Below are positions 29,701-38,088 of a DNA stretch of 64,000 nt, piece after piece (position 1 is the first letter of the stretch; each line of letters begins with the position of its first letter). The stretch comes from Nocardia sputorum. Its GTDB lineage: Bacteria > Actinomycetota > Actinomycetes > Mycobacteriales > Mycobacteriaceae. The translations under genes were made by a program, and so were the position numbers. The notes under the pieces are model-generated. The model was not told the DNA's origin. It did not search any database and saw only the letters and a program-made list of their open reading frames with translations. Location: positions 5,332,001 to 5,396,000 of the forward strand of contig NZ_AP026978.1 in assembly GCF_027924405.1 (NCBI RefSeq), read 5' to 3'.

Positions 29701-30759
29701 ATGGCCTGGTTCGAGCGGGAATTCATCGCGGTCCCCGAGGACCGCAAGAACCAGCTGGTCTACAAGTGGCCGGATGTCAACATCCGCCGCTACAGCCGCG
29801 CGCTGGTCAACGCCGACCAGCTCGCCCTCTTCGTCAAATCCGGGCGCGTGGTGGCCGCGATGGGCCCGGGCCGCCACCGCATCGACGCCGACGAGCTGCC
29901 CGTGCTCGGCGCGCTCGTCGACACCCTCACCGGCGGCAACTACTACCGCGCCGAACTGTATTTCGTCTCCACGCGGGAGTTCCCGGGAATCCGTTTCGGC
30001 GGCCGGCTGGACGACATCCTCGACCCGGTCAGCGAGCAGGTGGTGACACTGCGCGTCTTCGGCGAATTCGCCCTGACCGTGCGCGACCCGGCCGAGCTGC
30101 TCACCGCGCTCGCGGGCACCGCCGATCTCACCGACCAGGACCGGGTGCAGAACTGGTGCGCCGACTTGCTGCTCAAATCCATGAAGATCGCGGTGACCCA
30201 AGGGGTCGCGCGCGGCGACTGGCCCGTGCTCGGGCTCTCGGCGCAGCTGCAGCCGATCGAGCACGCGGTGATGCGCCAGACCAACACCGCGCTCTACGAA
30301 TACGGGCTGCGCATCCCGCGCATGGGCAACTTCGACATCAGCCTGGCGCCGGAGGACGCCGACCGGCTGAAACGACTGGCCAAGGACGTCAAGTACATCC
30401 GCCTCACCGGTGATTTCCAGCGCTACGCCGCCGGCGAGCTCGCACTCGGCGCGAGCCAGGGCTTCGCACGCGGCCACCACGGTATGGAAGGTGGATTCCT
30501 GGGAGCGGCATTGAGTCTGAACGCCATCGGCCATCAGGTCGGCCACTCCCCCGCGCCGCAACCACCCGCCGCGGCGCCGGAGACCGCCCAGACGACCTGC
30601 GCCGCCTGCCAGGCCGCTAATCCGGCGGGCGCCAAGTTCTGCATGAACTGCGGGGCGCGTCTCGCACCGCAGCCACGGCACTGCCCGAGCTGCGGCGCCC
30701 CGTCGACGCCCGCCGCCAAGTTCTGCGGCGACTGTGGAACGCCGATGCCCGGAGGCTGA
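29701..30759 (+). CDS. SPFH-domain protein with C-terminal double zinc ribbon
   Basis: Residues 1–250 resemble the SPFH/virion-core-like family of cytosolic proteins (YKWPDVNIRRYSRALVNADQLALFVKSG at the start). After a short Gly- and Pro-rich linker, residues 298–350 form two zinc ribbons, each with two CxxC pairs: CAACQAAN … CMNCGAR and CPSCGAP … CGDCGTP. Such proteins are widespread in bacteria and poorly understood; assembly or scaffold roles at membranes have been proposed. GAGGGAG precedes the ATG. The gene converges on gdh, sharing a terminator hairpin. Confidence 0.82.
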   Translation: MAWFEREFIAVPEDRKNQLVYKWPDVNIRRYSRALVNADQLALFVKSGRVVAAMGPGRHRIDADELPVLGALVDTLTGGNYYRAELYFVSTREFPGIRFGGRLDDILDPVSEQVVTLRVFGEFALTVRDPAELLTALAGTADLTDQDRVQNWCADLLLKSMKIAVTQGVARGDWPVLGLSAQLQPIEHAVMRQTNTALYEYGLRIPRMGNFDISLAPEDADRLKRLAKDVKYIRLTGDFQRYAAGELALGASQGFARGHHGMEGGFLGAALSLNAIGHQVGHSPAPQPPAAAPETAQTTCAACQAANPAGAKFCMNCGARLAPQPRHCPSCGAPSTPAAKFCGDCGTPMPGG

Positions 30760-30785
30760 CGCCGAGCGCCTGCCTCCGGGCATCG
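30743..30785. terminator. Bidirectional terminator between SPFH gene and gdh
   Basis: CGATGCCCGGAGG and CCTCCGGGCATCG are perfect 13-base arms with a 17-base loop. The left arm covers the last codons of the SPFH gene. The gdh stop is 10 bases to the right. Confidence 0.7.
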
Positions 30786-30795
30786 TGCGGCCGGA

Positions 30796-33700
30796 TCAGC
30801 CCGCGACCGTCGGCGCCAAGGCCGTCGATTCGCCGCCGCTCACCATGCCGCGAACCTGCCGCGCCGCCACCGACAGCGCCGCGAGATCATGGGTCTCGGC
30901 GGCGAAGATCTGCGCCAGCGACGCGCCCGCGCGGGCCAGCCGCGACCGGTTGGTCGACTCCCAGTACGCGATCTTCTCGGCGGTGCTGTCCTGCGGCTCG
31001 CTCGCGGTCAGCACGTCGAGGGTCAGCGACCGCAGCGAATCGTAGAGGTCCTCGCGGACCGCGAGGCGCGCCAGTGCCCGCCACCGCCCGCCGCGCTCCA
31101 GCTTGCCGACCGCGGTCAGCAGCCGTTCGATCTGGAAGTGCTCGTTGAGCGCGTAGTACAGCACCGCGACCTCCGCGGCGTCGCGCTCGGCGATGTCGGC
31201 CAGGTCGATCACGTCCAGCAGCGGGAAGCGATGGATCAGCCCGAACGCCTCCTCGGCCAGCTCCCGCGGCGCGCCACGGGCGATCGAGCGCCGCGAACGC
31301 TCGGCGAGATCGTCGGTGAGGTAACCGGTCAGCCACGTGGGCACCTGACCGGACAGGGCGCGCACGCCGTCGCGGTACCTGGCGATGTCCGCGCCGATCG
31401 CGATCGGCTGCGGCCGGTTGGACAGCAGCCAGCGCGACGCCCGGTCCAAGGTGCGCTTGGTCTCCAGCTCCAGCTCGTTGCGCGCCGCCGTGGACATCGG
31501 CGTCTCCCGGATGCGCTGCCAGAGCGTGTGCAGATCGAAGATCTCCACCGCGGCCTTGTAGGCGCGCACCGCGTCGTCGGTGGTCGCCCCGGCCTCTTCC
31601 GCGAGCCGGAACGCGTAGGTGATCCCGCCGTAGTCCACCATCTCGTTGACCACGACGGTGGCCACGATCTCCCGCCGCAGCGGGTGCCTGCCGATCGCGG
31701 CGGCGAACCGCTCCCGCAGCGGGGCGGGGAAGTAGGCGGGCAGCACCGACGCGAACGCCGCGCTGTCGAGCAGATCACCGGCCAGCAGGTCGGCCTTCAG
31801 CGAGAGCTTCACGTGCGCCATGAGATTCGCCAGTTCGGGCGAGGTCAGCCCGGTCCCATCGGCGGCGCGGCGGGCCAGCTCCGCCTCGGTCGGCAGCGCC
31901 TCCAGTTCGCGGTCCAGACCGCGCCGCTGCTCGAGGTCGTTGATCAGCCTGGCGTGCACGCCCGACATGCCCGCCGCGTCGGCCCGCGACATCCCGAGCC
32001 GGAAGTTCTGCGAGATGTTGTCGCGCAGCACGAGATCAGAGACTTCGTCGGTCATCGAGGCCAGCAGCGGATTGCGCTCGGCGACGGCCAGCTCGCCGCT
32101 GGAGACGACGGCGTCGAGCAGGATCTTGATGTTGACCTCGTGGTCGGAGCAGTCCACGCCCGCCGAGTTGTCCAGCGCGTCGGTGTTCATGCGTCCGCCG
32201 TTGCGGCAGAACTCGATGCGGCCCAGCGCCGTCGCGCCCAGGTTGCCGCCCTCACCGATCACCTTGACCCGCAACTGGTCGGCGTTCACCCGGACCGAGT
32301 CGTTGGACTTGTCGCCCACGTCGGCGTTGGTTTCGGTGCTCGCTTTGACGTAGGTGCCGATACCGCCGTTCCACAGCAGATCGACCGGGGCCAGCAGGAT
32401 GGCCTTGATCATCTCCGGCGGGGACAAGGTGGTCACGCTCGCGGGCAGGTCGAGTGCCGCGCGCACCTCCGGCGTCACCGGAATCGCTTTGGCGGAGCGG
32501 TCGTAGACGCCGCCGCCGGGGCTGATCAGCGAGGTGTCGTAATCCGCCCACGACGACCTGGGCAACGCGAACATCCGCTGCCGCTCCCGATAGGAACGCG
32601 CCGCATCCGGATCCGGATCCAGGAAGATGTGGCGGTGGTCGAACGCGGCCACCAGGCGAATGTGCTCCGACAGCAACATCCCGTTGCCGAACACGTCACC
32701 ACTCATGTCACCGACGCCCACGACGGTGAAGTCTTGGCTCTGAGTGTCGATCTCCATCTCGCGGAAGTGCCGCTTCACACTCTCCCACGCGCCCTTGGCG
32801 GTGATGCCCATGGCTTTGTGGTCGTAGCCGGCCGAACCGCCGGAGGCGAAGGCGTCACCGAGCCAGAAGCCGTAGCTTTGCGCCACGTCGTTGGCGATGT
32901 CGGAGAACGTCGCGGTGCCCTTGTCGGCGGCCACGACCAGGTAGGTGTCGTCACCGTCCCGGCGCACCACCTGTGCGGGCGGCAGCACTTCGCCGGTAGC
33001 GCGGTCGACGTTGTCGGTGATGTCCAGCAGGCCGGAGATGAACGTGCGATAGCAAGCGACGCCTTCCGCGCCCAATGCCTGCCGGTCCGCGGCTGGATCG
33101 CCGGTAGGAGTCGGCGGTTGCTTGACCACGAAGCCGCCCTTGGCGCCCACCGGCACGATCACGGCGTTCTTCACCGCCTGGGCTTTGACCAAGCCCAAGA
33201 TCTCGGTGCGGAAGTCCTCCAACCGATCCGACCAGCGCAAGCCGCCACGCGCCACCGAACCGAAGCGCAGATGCACGCCTTCCACCCGCGGCGAGTACAC
33301 GAAGATCTCGAATTGCGGCTTGGGCTTCGGCAACTCGGCGATGGCGTGCGGATTCAGCTTGACCGACAGGTAGTCCAGCCTGGCACCCGCCTCGTCACGC
33401 CGGTAGTAGTTCGTCCGCAAGGTCGCCTCGATCAGCCCGAACAGTGCGCGCAGGATGCGGTCGGTGTCCAGGCTGACCACCGCGTCGATCTCGCTCTGCA
33501 CCCGCGCGGCGATCTCCGCTGCCCGGTCGGTGGCCTCCGTACCGACGCCGTCCGGGTCGAAGTACGCGGCGAACAGGTCGATGCACGACCGCGCGGTCGC
33601 CGGATGCGTGAGCAGCACACGGGTGATGTTTCCGAAGGTGTAGGCGAATCCGGCCTGTTGGAGATACTTCGCGTAGGCACGCAGCAAGGCCACCTCGCGC

Positions 33701-35739
33701 CAGTGCAGACCGGCGCGCAGCACCAGTTCGTTCAGGCCGTCGACTTCGGCGCGGCCGAACCACATCGCGGTCACCGCGTCCGGAAAGCGCCGCCGCGCAC
33801 TGGTCTCCGGCAGCGACGTGGCGTCGACGGAGTGCGCCAGTTGCGCCGAGGGCTCGGCGGCCAGTGCTTCCCGCAGCGGCGCCGCGGTCACCCGGAGTCC
33901 GAAGTCGTAGATCCAGCGGTCCGGCCGGTCCGCCAGCACGATGCGGTAGGGCCGCTCGTCGACCACCTCCACGCCCAGGCTGTGCAGCACCGGAAGCACC
34001 CGGCTCAGCGAGACACCCTCGCCCGCCACGTACAGCGTGAAGCGCCATTCGGCGGAAGCGGAGTCGCCCTGGCGGTAGAGATCGGTGTCGATCGCGCCGT
34101 CGGCCAGCCGCTCGAGCCTGCGCAGATCGCTGAGCGCGTGCGCGGGCTCGTGCTCCTGCTGGTAGCTGGCCGGGAAGGCCGCGGCGTACTCGGTGACCAG
34201 CGCCTGCGGCACGTCGGACGCACCCGCGGCCTCGGCGACCAGGCGGTCGCCCCACGTCCACGTCGTCGCCAGCAGCAGCTCCTGGATCCGCTCGCGATTC
34301 TCCTCGGAGATGTCGGCGGCGTCGGCGCCCGGCTTGCGGTGCACGGTGAAGTACACGACGGCCAGCTCCGATTCGGTGGCGCGGGCCGAGTACGCGATCT
34401 GCTCGGCGTCGAACTGCTCGCGCAGGATCTCGCCCATGCGCACACGAACTTCGGTGGAGTAGCGGTCGCGCGGCATGTAGACCAGGCAGTAGATGGTGTC
34501 GCTGCGCGAATCGCGCCGGATGAACAGCCGCACCTGCCGCCGCAGCCCGAGATTCATGACGGCGGAGACGGTTTCGAACAGCCTGCGGGCGTCGGTGGAG
34601 AACAGCTCCACTCGCGGGAACGACTGCATCATCTCCAGCATGGCCTGCCCGGAGAACGAGTCGAGGCCGAAACCCGCCCATTCGATGACCTGCAGCACGC
34701 GCCGGGAGATGACCGGGATGTCGAGGATGTTCTCGTGCAGGCCCGCGACGGTGAAGGTGCCGACGAAGACGTGCTCGCCCTTGACCATCTTGACGGTGTC
34801 GCCCCAGGCCGCCCGGCCGCTCGGGTCGCTCGCGCCGTAATCGGCCACGCTGATGAAATACAGGTCCCGCGATCCCGGCAGCAGCGAATCGACCGAGCCG
34901 TTGGCCATCCGCAGCACCGTGCGCTTCGCGCCCACCACGGGCACGCTGATGTCCGCGTCGGCGCCGTTGCCGAGGATGCCGAGCCCGGTGCCGGGCAGCT
35001 GCCACGGCTCGAAGTCGGCGTTCGCGCTGGGCGCGGAGCGGCGGAAGTGGTAGTAGCCGTAGCCGAGTGGGGTGAAGTGCCCGTCGGACAGCCAGCGCAA
35101 CAGCCCGGCGGTTTGCGGGATCTCCGCGTCACCGGCCCACTGCGCGGCCTGATCGAGCTGATCGGCAACGGTATTGAGCACCTCGACCATGGTCGGTGTG
35201 TCGTCGGCCACGCGCCGCAGATCGGCCAGCAGCGGCGGCAAGGCTTGTTCGATCCGGTCCACCAGTTCGTCGGACAGGCCCGCGCCCAGCTGCACGTGGA
35301 TCCACGATTCGCGCAGCGTCCGCCCGTCGGCCTCCCCCGCAGGCTCGGCCACGCCGTCCCGGGGCGCGATGGACAGCACCCGTCCGTCGGCGTCCCGCGA
35401 GACGTCGAAGACCGGGTGCACGACTTCGGTGACCGTCGCGCCCAGGCGGCGCAGCGCCGCGGTCACCGAATCGACCAGCAACGGCATGTCGTCGTTGACG
35501 ATCTGGATCGCGGCGCCGACCCCGGCGCTGTCGTCCGGCCGGTAGACCCTCGTGGTCGCCGAACCGGGCGCGCGGGTGGCCGCCAGCTCCAAGTGCTGCC
35601 GGAAGATCCGCTCGGCCCGGTCCGTGATCGCCGACGTCGAGGATCCCGGCTGGATCCACCGGAAATATGCCGCCTCCAGATCGGTCGGATCATCGCGGAA
35701 CCGCTTCGGTGAAATCGTCTGCTGGGTGGTTGCCACCAT
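30796..35739 (-). CDS. gdh: NAD-dependent glutamate dehydrogenase (large, 180-kDa class)
   Basis: This enzyme oxidatively deaminates glutamate to 2-oxoglutarate and ammonia with NAD. The 1647-residue length fits the 180-kDa class. The catalytic domain lies around residues 800–1250 and includes RGGLRWSDRLEDFRTEILGLVKAQ and the active-site lysine segment GAKGGFVVKQ; the NAD fold follows (GVGDMSGDVFGNGMLL). The long N-terminal part carries ACT-like regulatory domains. In mycobacteria this enzyme is inhibited by unphosphorylated GarA, the PknG substrate; pknG is 3 kb away. GGGAAGG precedes the ATG. The promoter has the palindromic spacer. Confidence 0.95.
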   Translation of the reverse strand: MVATTQQTISPKRFRDDPTDLEAAYFRWIQPGSSTSAITDRAERIFRQHLELAATRAPGSATTRVYRPDDSAGVGAAIQIVNDDMPLLVDSVTAALRRLGATVTEVVHPVFDVSRDADGRVLSIAPRDGVAEPAGEADGRTLRESWIHVQLGAGLSDELVDRIEQALPPLLADLRRVADDTPTMVEVLNTVADQLDQAAQWAGDAEIPQTAGLLRWLSDGHFTPLGYGYYHFRRSAPSANADFEPWQLPGTGLGILGNGADADISVPVVGAKRTVLRMANGSVDSLLPGSRDLYFISVADYGASDPSGRAAWGDTVKMVKGEHVFVGTFTVAGLHENILDIPVISRRVLQVIEWAGFGLDSFSGQAMLEMMQSFPRVELFSTDARRLFETVSAVMNLGLRRQVRLFIRRDSRSDTIYCLVYMPRDRYSTEVRVRMGEILREQFDAEQIAYSARATESELAVVYFTVHRKPGADAADISEENRERIQELLLATTWTWGDRLVAEAAGASDVPQALVTEYAAAFPASYQQEHEPAHALSDLRRLERLADGAIDTDLYRQGDSASAEWRFTLYVAGEGVSLSRVLPVLHSLGVEVVDERPYRIVLADRPDRWIYDFGLRVTAAPLREALAAEPSAQLAHSVDATSLPETSARRRFPDAVTAMWFGRAEVDGLNELVLRAGLHWREVALLRAYAKYLQQAGFAYTFGNITRVLLTHPATARSCIDLFAAYFDPDGVGTEATDRAAEIAARVQSEIDAVVSLDTDRILRALFGLIEATLRTNYYRRDEAGARLDYLSVKLNPHAIAELPKPKPQFEIFVYSPRVEGVHLRFGSVARGGLRWSDRLEDFRTEILGLVKAQAVKNAVIVPVGAKGGFVVKQPPTPTGDPAADRQALGAEGVACYRTFISGLLDITDNVDRATGEVLPPAQVVRRDGDDTYLVVAADKGTATFSDIANDVAQSYGFWLGDAFASGGSAGYDHKAMGITAKGAWESVKRHFREMEIDTQSQDFTVVGVGDMSGDVFGNGMLLSEHIRLVAAFDHRHIFLDPDPDAARSYRERQRMFALPRSSWADYDTSLISPGGGVYDRSAKAIPVTPEVRAALDLPASVTTLSPPEMIKAILLAPVDLLWNGGIGTYVKASTETNADVGDKSNDSVRVNADQLRVKVIGEGGNLGATALGRIEFCRNGGRMNTDALDNSAGVDCSDHEVNIKILLDAVVSSGELAVAERNPLLASMTDEVSDLVLRDNISQNFRLGMSRADAAGMSGVHARLINDLEQRRGLDRELEALPTEAELARRAADGTGLTSPELANLMAHVKLSLKADLLAGDLLDSAAFASVLPAYFPAPLRERFAAAIGRHPLRREIVATVVVNEMVDYGGITYAFRLAEEAGATTDDAVRAYKAAVEIFDLHTLWQRIRETPMSTAARNELELETKRTLDRASRWLLSNRPQPIAIGADIARYRDGVRALSGQVPTWLTGYLTDDLAERSRRSIARGAPRELAEEAFGLIHRFPLLDVIDLADIAERDAAEVAVLYYALNEHFQIERLLTAVGKLERGGRWRALARLAVREDLYDSLRSLTLDVLTASEPQDSTAEKIAYWESTNRSRLARAGASLAQIFAAETHDLAALSVAARQVRGMVSGGESTALAPTVAG

Positions 35740-35791
35740 CGATCCGTTGCCTTCCCGAGAACTGCGCTCGTACGTGTTTCGTACTTCAAAT

Positions 35792-35820
35792 AACGTACCG
35801 CTGGATAACGGCACAATCAA
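35792..35820 (-). promoter_or_regulatory. gdh promoter with palindromic spacer
   Basis: On the minus strand: TTGATT, 17-base spacer GTGCCGTTATCCAGCGG, TACGTT, 52 bases before the gdh ATG. A GTTAC lies just upstream of the −35, which might be part of a nitrogen-regulator site. Confidence 0.7.
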
Positions 35821-35909
35821 CAGTGTAACAATAATCTGCCAGGACGAACATGGGTTACGCCGTCCGGATCAGGGATTTTCCGGGGCTCAGTGGAACGACC
35901 GCGGTGACG

Positions 35910-36590
35910 TCAGCGGACCAGTCCTGCTCGCGACAAGAAGGTCTGGGCACCGGCTCGACCGGCGAAGGTGCCCGTCTCCAACCGCAGACCCGTCCGAGTG
36001 TCCGCGTACCAGACGGTTGCCGAGGGGCCGATCGCCGCGTAGACGGGACCGTCGACGAGGGCCGCTCCACCCGCGCCGCGCCATCGAGAGATGCTGTCGG
36101 CCAAGCGATCCTGCGCTAGCACCTCGACGTAGAAGGTCAGGTCGCGGCCGCCGGCGATATTGCCGAACAACATCGGGTCGGTGGCGGCGATGACGCACTT
36201 CTCCCGCTGCCCGCCCGAGTCGAGCGGTTGACAGATCGCCGAGGTGCGCAGCAGATCCGGCATGGCTCGCACCGGCGCCGTTCCCTGCACCGTCGACGGC
36301 AGGGACAGCGAACAGGAACGCACGCCCCAGACCGCGGCGAGGACCATCAGCAACGCGAGCACCCCGACGGCCTGCCACTGCCAGCGCGGATATGCCTTGT
36401 CCACGAATCTCTTCGCCTCGCCGCCCGCTTTCTCGGCGACTTCGGCGACCTGGGCGGGCAGCTTCTCCGCGACGGACTTCACCTTGTCCACGGCCGTGTG
36501 CAGCGGCGCTCCGCAGTGCGCGCAGCGCGCATCGGCGCCGGTGTTGCGGTGCGAGCAGTACTGGCAGACCAGTTCGGGCAGTGTGGACAC
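35910..36590 (-). CDS. Zinc-ribbon membrane protein
   Basis: The 226-residue product opens with a zinc ribbon (CQYCSHRN … CAHCGAPL, residues 9–28), then an amphipathic helix, then one membrane segment (WQAVGVLALLMVLAAVWGV, about 72–90). The remaining 135 residues should face outward and contain a pair of cysteines (AICQP … KCVIAA). The GTG start is separated from the TGA stop of the upstream gene by one base, so the two are translated together. Function is unknown; a partner role to the discoidin-like protein is likely. Confidence 0.75.
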   Translation of the reverse strand: MSTLPELVCQYCSHRNTGADARCAHCGAPLHTAVDKVKSVAEKLPAQVAEVAEKAGGEAKRFVDKAYPRWQWQAVGVLALLMVLAAVWGVRSCSLSLPSTVQGTAPVRAMPDLLRTSAICQPLDSGGQREKCVIAATDPMLFGNIAGGRDLTFYVEVLAQDRLADSISRWRGAGGAALVDGPVYAAIGPSATVWYADTRTGLRLETGTFAGRAGAQTFLSRAGLVR

Positions 36591-36591
36591 C

Positions 36592-37641
36592 TCAGCGCCC
36601 CGTGATGACGATCGAGGAGATCGCGGTGGTGTTGATCGTCGAATCGCCCTTCGACTCCAGCACGGTCAGCACGATCTTCGAGGCGCTCACCGCGGGCTCG
36701 ATCTTGGTCACCACCAGGGTCCGCTGGTCGAGGGTCGGCTGCGTGTAGACGGTCTTGGTGCTGTCGTCGAACATGTACGAAACCCGGCTGACCGTGCGGT
36801 ATTTAGCCCACTGATCCGTGCCGTCCGCGCTGATGTGATCCCAGCCGGGCACGATGCCGATCGAATCGATCTGATAGGTCTTGCCCAGATCGATGGTGAT
36901 GACCTGACCGTCGACCTTATAGGCCCGCACACACGACCACGCCTTGCCGGTCTGCCCGCCGAAGGCGTCCATCGCCGAGGTGCTGCCCGGCGGGCACTTC
37001 GAGTCCGCGGACTTCACCTGGATCATCGAACTCGCCGGTGGCGCGGGCGAAGTCGACGGCGCGGCGGAACTCGGCGGCGGCGTGACGACCAGCACCTGGC
37101 TGGCCGAGGTGTTCTCCTGGCCGCCCGTAGTGATCAGCAGCAGCACCAGCAGCACGGCGAGCACCGCGGCGACGATCAGCGCGACCCTGGGTTTGCGCAG
37201 CTGGACGAGCGCGTCCTTCGCCATCTGCTGCGCGGGGGCGAGCCGGGTGGCCGATGGCGTCGACGGACGCTCCGGCTCCGGTTCCGGCGTGGCCTCCGCG
37301 TTCGATCTCGCGGCGACCGATGAGTAGTCGTTCGCGAAATCCATCGCCGGGGTGGAATCCTGCGCCTGCCCGTTCAGCAGCGCCAGGATTCGTTCGCTGG
37401 CCTTCGGGCCGTCACCGGTGCGGCGCCGCGGCGCGGCCTCTCGCGGCTGCGAGTCGAAATCCGGCAAACCGACCGACGGGACGCTGATCGCCGCGCTGTC
37501 GACCGGTTCGGCGCCGCCGCCGAAATCCGCGGCGACTGTGGACGGCGTCGCGGAAGACCCGAGTGAAGGATCGGCGAGCAATGCGTCGAGGACCGCACCT
37601 CGATGACGGAGAAAGACATCTCCCGGGTCCTCGGCGGGCAT
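36592..37641 (-). CDS. Membrane-anchored protein with discoidin-like (NADase-type glycan-binding) domain
   Basis: The 349-residue product has a cytoplasmic Pro- and Ser-rich part of about 150 residues, one membrane segment (VALIVAAVLAVLLVLLLITTG) and an outer beta domain of about 130 residues. The outer part (VDGQVITIDLGKTYQIDSIGIVPGWD … YMFDDSTKTVYTQP) matches the discoidin-like fold that binds glycans. It forms an operon with the zinc-ribbon membrane protein. It lies between gdh and the ESX locus and is preceded by a degenerate copy of the ESX palindrome, so it may belong to the same regulon. Confidence 0.75.
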   Translation of the reverse strand: MPAEDPGDVFLRHRGAVLDALLADPSLGSSATPSTVAADFGGGAEPVDSAAISVPSVGLPDFDSQPREAAPRRRTGDGPKASERILALLNGQAQDSTPAMDFANDYSSVAARSNAEATPEPEPERPSTPSATRLAPAQQMAKDALVQLRKPRVALIVAAVLAVLLVLLLITTGGQENTSASQVLVVTPPPSSAAPSTSPAPPASSMIQVKSADSKCPPGSTSAMDAFGGQTGKAWSCVRAYKVDGQVITIDLGKTYQIDSIGIVPGWDHISADGTDQWAKYRTVSRVSYMFDDSTKTVYTQPTLDQRTLVVTKIEPAVSASKIVLTVLESKGDSTINTTAISSIVITGR

Positions 37642-37686
37642 GACCCGGATCGTATCCGGACCGAGTCACCCGCCGAGTCGTCGCTA

Positions 37687-37702
37687 TTCCCGCTGGAGAG
37701 AA
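37687..37702. promoter_or_regulatory. Degenerate TTCCC-N6-GGGAA element
   Basis: TTCCC-GCTGGA-GAGAA differs from the palindrome by one base. It lies 45 bases before the ATG of the discoidin-domain gene, like the copy before the EspK-like gene (46). Confidence 0.35.
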
Positions 37703-37718
37703 CAGCCGACCGGGCGGA

Positions 37719-38072
37719 TCAGCGCTTCTTCTCCTCGGTCACGAAGTACTCCGGCGGCACGTCGAACACCCGCGCCAGCGCGATCACCAGGTCCAAGCGC
37801 GGGATCGCGTCACCGTGGATCAGCCGGTACAAACCCGACTGCGACACCGGCACGTCCGGGTAGGCCAATTCCAGGTGCTGCGCCAGCGAGTAGAGCGTCA
37901 GCGACCGCGTCGATCCGTCCTCGGTCGAGACGACGGATTCCGCGATCAGCTCCGACAACCGGCTGGAGAAAATCGCCGCCGCGGCCTGTCTGGGAGTTAG
38001 CGCGTCCCCGGCGTCCGGATGAGGGAGATCGCCGCCATCGGAATGGGTGTCCGCTACCACGGTGATAGACAT
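37719..38072 (-). CDS. EspR-like XRE-family DNA-binding protein
   Basis: The 117-residue protein has one helix-turn-helix of the XRE type in the second half: LYSLAQHLELAYPDVPVSQSGLYRLIHGDAIPRLDLVIALARVFDVPPEYF. The first half has a separate helix (AAAAIFSSRLSELIAESV). The order helix, variable loop, HTH and the ending PPEYF resemble mycobacterial EspR, a nucleoid-type activator of ESX-1 genes. It starts 16 bases after the eccE stop and so belongs to the ESX core operon. It is a candidate regulator of the palindromes in this locus, but binding is not shown. Confidence 0.78.
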   Translation of the reverse strand: MSITVVADTHSDGGDLPHPDAGDALTPRQAAAAIFSSRLSELIAESVVSTEDGSTRSLTLYSLAQHLELAYPDVPVSQSGLYRLIHGDAIPRLDLVIALARVFDVPPEYFVTEEKKR

Positions 38073-38088
38073 TAACCGACCGCTCCCA

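Noticed and set aside
30889..35712. A 1607-codon plus-strand frame opposite gdh
   Set aside because: It is antisense to a clear gene and has the Arg/His/Gly/Gln-rich, domain-free translation expected from GC-rich codon use on the opposite strand.
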